64,000 nt of DNA. Source: Morococcus cerebrosus. Lineage in GTDB: Bacteria > Pseudomonadota > Gammaproteobacteria > Burkholderiales > Neisseriaceae. Of this stretch, positions 61,377-64,000 are shown piece by piece. Every line of letters starts with the position of its first letter. Position 1 is the first letter of the stretch. The translations under genes and the position numbers were made by a program. The DNA is taken from the NCBI RefSeq assembly GCF_022749515.1, contig NZ_CP094242.1:868001-932000 (forward strand), written 5' to 3'. The notes under the pieces are model-generated. The model was not told the DNA's origin. It did no database searches and saw only the letters and a list, made by a program, of their open reading frames with translations.

Positions 61377-62243
61377 ATGTCCGAAATCAGCTTGAAAAAG
61401 ATTTACTCCGGAAAAGTGCGAGATTTATACGAAATCGACAGCAAGCGCATGTTGATGGTCGCATCCGACCGATTGTCTGCATTTGATGTGATTTTAGACA
61501 ATCCGATTCCGGGTAAAGGAGAAATTCTGACGCAGATTTCCAATTTCTGGTTTCAAAAACTGGCGCATATCATGCCCAATCATTTTACCGGCGATACGGT
61601 TTATGACGTGTTGCCTGAACATGAAGCCAAAGCCATCGAGAAACGCGCGGTTGTCGCCAAAAAACTGACTCCTGTCAAAGTAGAGGCGATTGTGCGCGGT
61701 TATTTGGCGGGCAGCGGGTGGAAAGATTACCAAAAAAACGGTTCTGTCTGCGGCATCAAACTTCCCGAAGGGATGAAAGAAGCGCAGCAGCTTCCGGAAG
61801 TGATTTTTACCCCGTCCACCAAGGCTGCCGTCGGTGATCATGATGAAAACATCAGTTTTGAAGAATGCGAACGCATTATCGGTAAAGAGTTGGCGGCTGA
61901 AGTGCGCGCTAAAGCCATTCAGCTTTATACGGAAGCTGCAGAATATGCAAAATCACGCGGTATCATCATATGCGATACCAAATTCGAATTCGGGCTGGAT
62001 GAAAACGGTACGTTAACCCTGATGGATGAAGTACTGACGCCCGATTCCAGCCGCTTTTGGCCGGCGGATCAATATCAAGTCGGCACCAATCCGCCATCTT
62101 TTGACAAACAATTTGTTCGAGATTGGCTGGAGCAAAGCGGTTGGAACAAAAAAGCTCCGGCACCGGACGTCCCTAGTGATGTTATTCAGAAAACAGTTGA
62201 TAAATATCGGGAAGCATTAAATCTTTTAACCAAAGAATCATAA
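61377..62243 (+). CDS. purC: phosphoribosylaminoimidazole-succinocarboxamide synthase
   Basis: 288 residues, the long form of SAICAR synthetase. Motifs: [32 protein letters not shown] (ATP/start), [24 protein letters not shown], and [30 protein letters not shown]. It joins CAIR and aspartate in purine synthesis. The start follows GAAGGGAGAAACC. Confidence 0.96.
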   Translation: MSEISLKKIYSGKVRDLYEIDSKRMLMVASDRLSAFDVILDNPIPGKGEILTQISNFWFQKLAHIMPNHFTGDTVYDVLPEHEAKAIEKRAVVAKKLTPVKVEAIVRGYLAGSGWKDYQKNGSVCGIKLPEGMKEAQQLPEVIFTPSTKAAVGDHDENISFEECERIIGKELAAEVRAKAIQLYTEAAEYAKSRGIIICDTKFEFGLDENGTLTLMDEVLTPDSSRFWPADQYQVGTNPPSFDKQFVRDWLEQSGWNKKAPAPDVPSDVIQKTVDKYREALNLLTKES

Positions 62244-62252
62244 ATTTGATAA

Positions 62253-62293
62253 AAGGTCGTCTGAAACACGGAAGCGCGTTTCAGACGACCTTT
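62253..62293 (+). terminator. DUS inverted-repeat terminator after purC
   Basis: AAAAGGTCGTCTGAAAC and its complement with a short loop, followed by TTTT. Confidence 0.8.
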
Positions 62294-62308
62294 TGCTGTC
62301 ATGAATGC

Positions 62309-62337
62309 TTGGATTTACTTACATTTGCTATTATAAT
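62309..62337 (+). promoter_or_regulatory. pnp promoter
   Basis: TTGGAT (62309) and a perfect TATAAT (62332-62337) are 17 bp apart, giving a leader of about 135 nt before pnp. Confidence 0.7.
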
Positions 62338-62391
62338 GCGCGTTTGGATTGACCGTTTGAGGTCGTCTGAAAAATATAGTTTTTACCAACC

Positions 62392-62463
62392 GCCGCACAC
62401 CTGAAACCCTAACTATGCACATTCTCACTTTTAGTGTGCATTATTAGTGTTTTAGCGTGCGGC
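62392..62463 (+). promoter_or_regulatory. structured 5' leader of pnp
   Basis: GCCGCAC (62392-62398) pairs with GTGCGGC (62457-62463), enclosing a second hairpin ATGCACA (62415-62421) / TGTGCAT (62435-62441). A long double-stranded leader just before pnp is reminiscent of the RNase III-dependent autoregulation of E. coli pnp. Confidence 0.6.
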
Positions 62464-62480
62464 ATTCTGAAAGGAACGAA

Positions 62481-64000
62481 ATGTTCGATAAACACGTTAA
62501 AACCTTCCAATACGGCAATCACACCGTTACCTTGGAAACCGGCGAAATCGCGCGCCAAGCCGCAGCGGCTGTTAAAGTATCGATGGGAGATACCGTTGTT
62601 TTGGTCGCTGTGACCACCAACAAAGAAGTCAAAGAAGGTCAAGACTTCTTCCCTCTGACTGTCGATTACCTTGAGCGCACTTACGCCGCAGGTAAAATCC
62701 CCGGAGGTTTCTTTAAGCGCGAAGGTAAACAAAGCGAAAAAGAAATCCTGACCAGCCGTCTGATTGACCGTCCTATCCGCCCGCTGTTCCCTGAAGGTTT
62801 CTACCACGATATCCAAATTGTTGCGATGGTGGTTTCCGTTGACCCTGAAATTGATTCCGATATTCCTGCCATGCTCGGCGCATCCGCTGCGCTGGTGTTG
62901 AGCGGCGTACCGTTTGCCGGTCCGATTGGTGCCGCACGCGTAGGTTATGTAAACGGCGTGTACGTATTGAACCCGACCAAAGCCGAATTGGCTAAATCTA
63001 AGCTGGACTTGGTGGTTGCGGGTACATCCAAAGCCGTTTTGATGGTGGAATCCGAAGCTAAAATCCTGCCTGAAGACGTGATGTTGGGTGCCGTAGTTTA
63101 CGGCCACGACCAAATGCAGGTAGCGATTAACGCCATCAACGAGTTCGCCGATGAAGTAAATCCTGAAGTATGGGATTGGAAAGCGCCTGAAACTAATGAA
63201 GAATTGGTTGCCAAAGTGCGCGAAATCGCAGGTGAAGCAATTAAAGAAGCATTCAAAATCCGTCAAAAACAAGCGCGTTCCGCTAAATTGGACGAGGCTT
63301 GGAATGCAGTGAAAGATGCGTTGATTACTGAAGAAACCGATACTCTGGCTGCCAACGAAATTAAAGGTATTTTCAAACATTTGGAAGCTGACGTTGTCCG
63401 CACCCAAATTTTGGAAGGTCAGCCGCGTATCGACGGTCGCGATACCCGCACCGTCCGTCCGCTGAACATCCAAACCGGCGTATTGCCGCGTACACACGGT
63501 TCTGCCCTGTTTACCCGTGGCGAAACCCAAGCCCTTGCCGTGGCGACTTTGGGTACTTCACGCGACGAGCAAATTATTGATGCGCTCTCCGGCGAATACA
63601 CTGACCGCTTCATGCTGCATTACAACTTCCCGCCGTATTCTACCGGCGAAGTAGGTCGCGTCGGCGCGCCGAAACGCCGCGAAATCGGACATGGCCGCTT
63701 GGCAAAACGCGCACTGGTTGCTGTATTGCCGTCCCCTGAAGAATTCAGCTACACCATGCGTGTTGTTTCTGAAATTACTGAATCCAACGGTTCGTCTTCT
63801 ATGGCTTCTGTCTGCGGCGGCTGCTTGAGCCTGCTGTCTGCCGGTGTGCCTTTGAAAGCACACGTCGCCGGTATTGCGATGGGTCTGATTTTGGATAACA
63901 ACAAATTCGCCGTATTGACCGACATTTTGGGTGATGAAGACCACTTGGGCGACATGGACTTTAAAGTTGCCGGTACGACCGAAGGCGTGACTGCGCTGCA
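62481..64000 (+). CDS. pnp: polynucleotide phosphorylase, N-terminal part (runs off the window)
   Basis: The first 506 codons of a protein of about 700. [27 protein letters not shown] is followed by the first RNase PH core ([26 protein letters not shown]), the helical linker, and the second core with [49 protein letters not shown] and [14 protein letters not shown]; the missing end would hold the catalytic Asp region's remainder and KH/S1 domains. It degrades RNA 3' to 5' using phosphate in the degradosome. AAGGAACG precedes ATG. Confidence 0.97.
   Translation, partial: MFDKHVKTFQYGNHTVTLETGEIARQAAAAVKVSMGDTVVLVAVTTNKEVKEGQDFFPLTVDYLERTYAAGKIPGGFFKREGKQSEKEILTSRLIDRPIRPLFPEGFYHDIQIVAMVVSVDPEIDSDIPAMLGASAALVLSGVPFAGPIGAARVGYVNGVYVLNPTKAELAKSKLDLVVAGTSKAVLMVESEAKILPEDVMLGAVVYGHDQMQVAINAINEFADEVNPEVWDWKAPETNEELVAKVREIAGEAIKEAFKIRQKQARSAKLDEAWNAVKDALITEETDTLAANEIKGIFKHLEADVVRTQILEGQPRIDGRDTRTVRPLNIQTGVLPRTHGSALFTRGETQALAVATLGTSRDEQIIDALSGEYTDRFMLHYNFPPYSTGEVGRVGAPKRREIGHGRLAKRALVAVLPSPEEFSYTMRVVSEITESNGSSSMASVCGGCLSLLSAGVPLKAHVAGIAMGLILDNNKFAVLTDILGDEDHLGDMDFKVAGTTEGVTAL

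Overview
The window is chromosomal DNA from a commensal Neisseria. The 12-mer AGGTCGTCTGAA and its reverse complement occur dozens of times, very often as inverted pairs forming terminators after genes. This is the DNA uptake sequence (DUS) dialect associated with the N. mucosa / N. sicca / N. macacae group. IS1655-like and IS1106-like elements, Correia-type repeats and dRS3-type repeats also point to Neisseria.

Layout. Positions 1-621 are the 3' part of an IS5-family element; a full copy lies at 56200-57041 in the same orientation, so 56 kb sits between direct IS repeats. Positions 622-15946 are mostly housekeeping genes: a CNNM/CorC protein, an NYN-LOTUS protein, malate dehydrogenase, IS1655, an FAD-linked oxidase, an Ala-rich lipoprotein, SlyD, a single-chain MalQ-GlgB fusion, a VIT-family transporter and an acyl-CoA dehydrogenase. 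Positions 16195-19921 are a small accessory island: a lipoprotein with the remnant of a second copy, an unrecognised 356-residue protein, and a phospholipase D-like gene split by an insert that carries a deaminase-toxin C-terminal fragment and a likely immunity gene. Positions 20012-28127 hold Yej-type ABC transporter genes interrupted by an acyl-CoA synthetase, then trxA and uvrB. Positions 28173-29775 hold AT-rich HEPN-like and DUF305 genes among repeats. Positions 30008-44487 hold transporters, lipoproteins, a ferric-reductase-like protein, a TehA-like protein, a methyltransferase truncated by an IS1106-like element, CsbD, an osmoprotectant permease/binding-protein fusion, and a copper chaperone behind a MerR-type promoter.

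Positions 44723-56199 are a complete type I-C CRISPR-Cas locus: cas3, cas5c, cas8c (with an internal cas11c start), cas7c, cas4, an inserted AT-rich coiled-coil membrane protein gene, cas1, cas2, and an array of 23 repeats. The cas3-cas5c gap carries, on the minus strand, a degenerate copy of the repeat (28 of 32 matches, hairpin kept by G-U pairs), a spacer-like stretch and a terminator. The first 15 nt of that pseudo-spacer match a site next to a TTC PAM over the -10 box of the cas5c promoter. The only mismatches in those 15 nt are at positions 6 and 12, the positions Cascade does not read. The best explanation is a crRNA-like RNA that directs Cascade to repress its own operon.

After the IS come bfd, a glutaredoxin-like gene, a 31-codon ORF, an rfbD-like gene, an RTX-repeat protein with a Pro-rich linker, purC, and the first 506 codons of pnp behind a structured leader.
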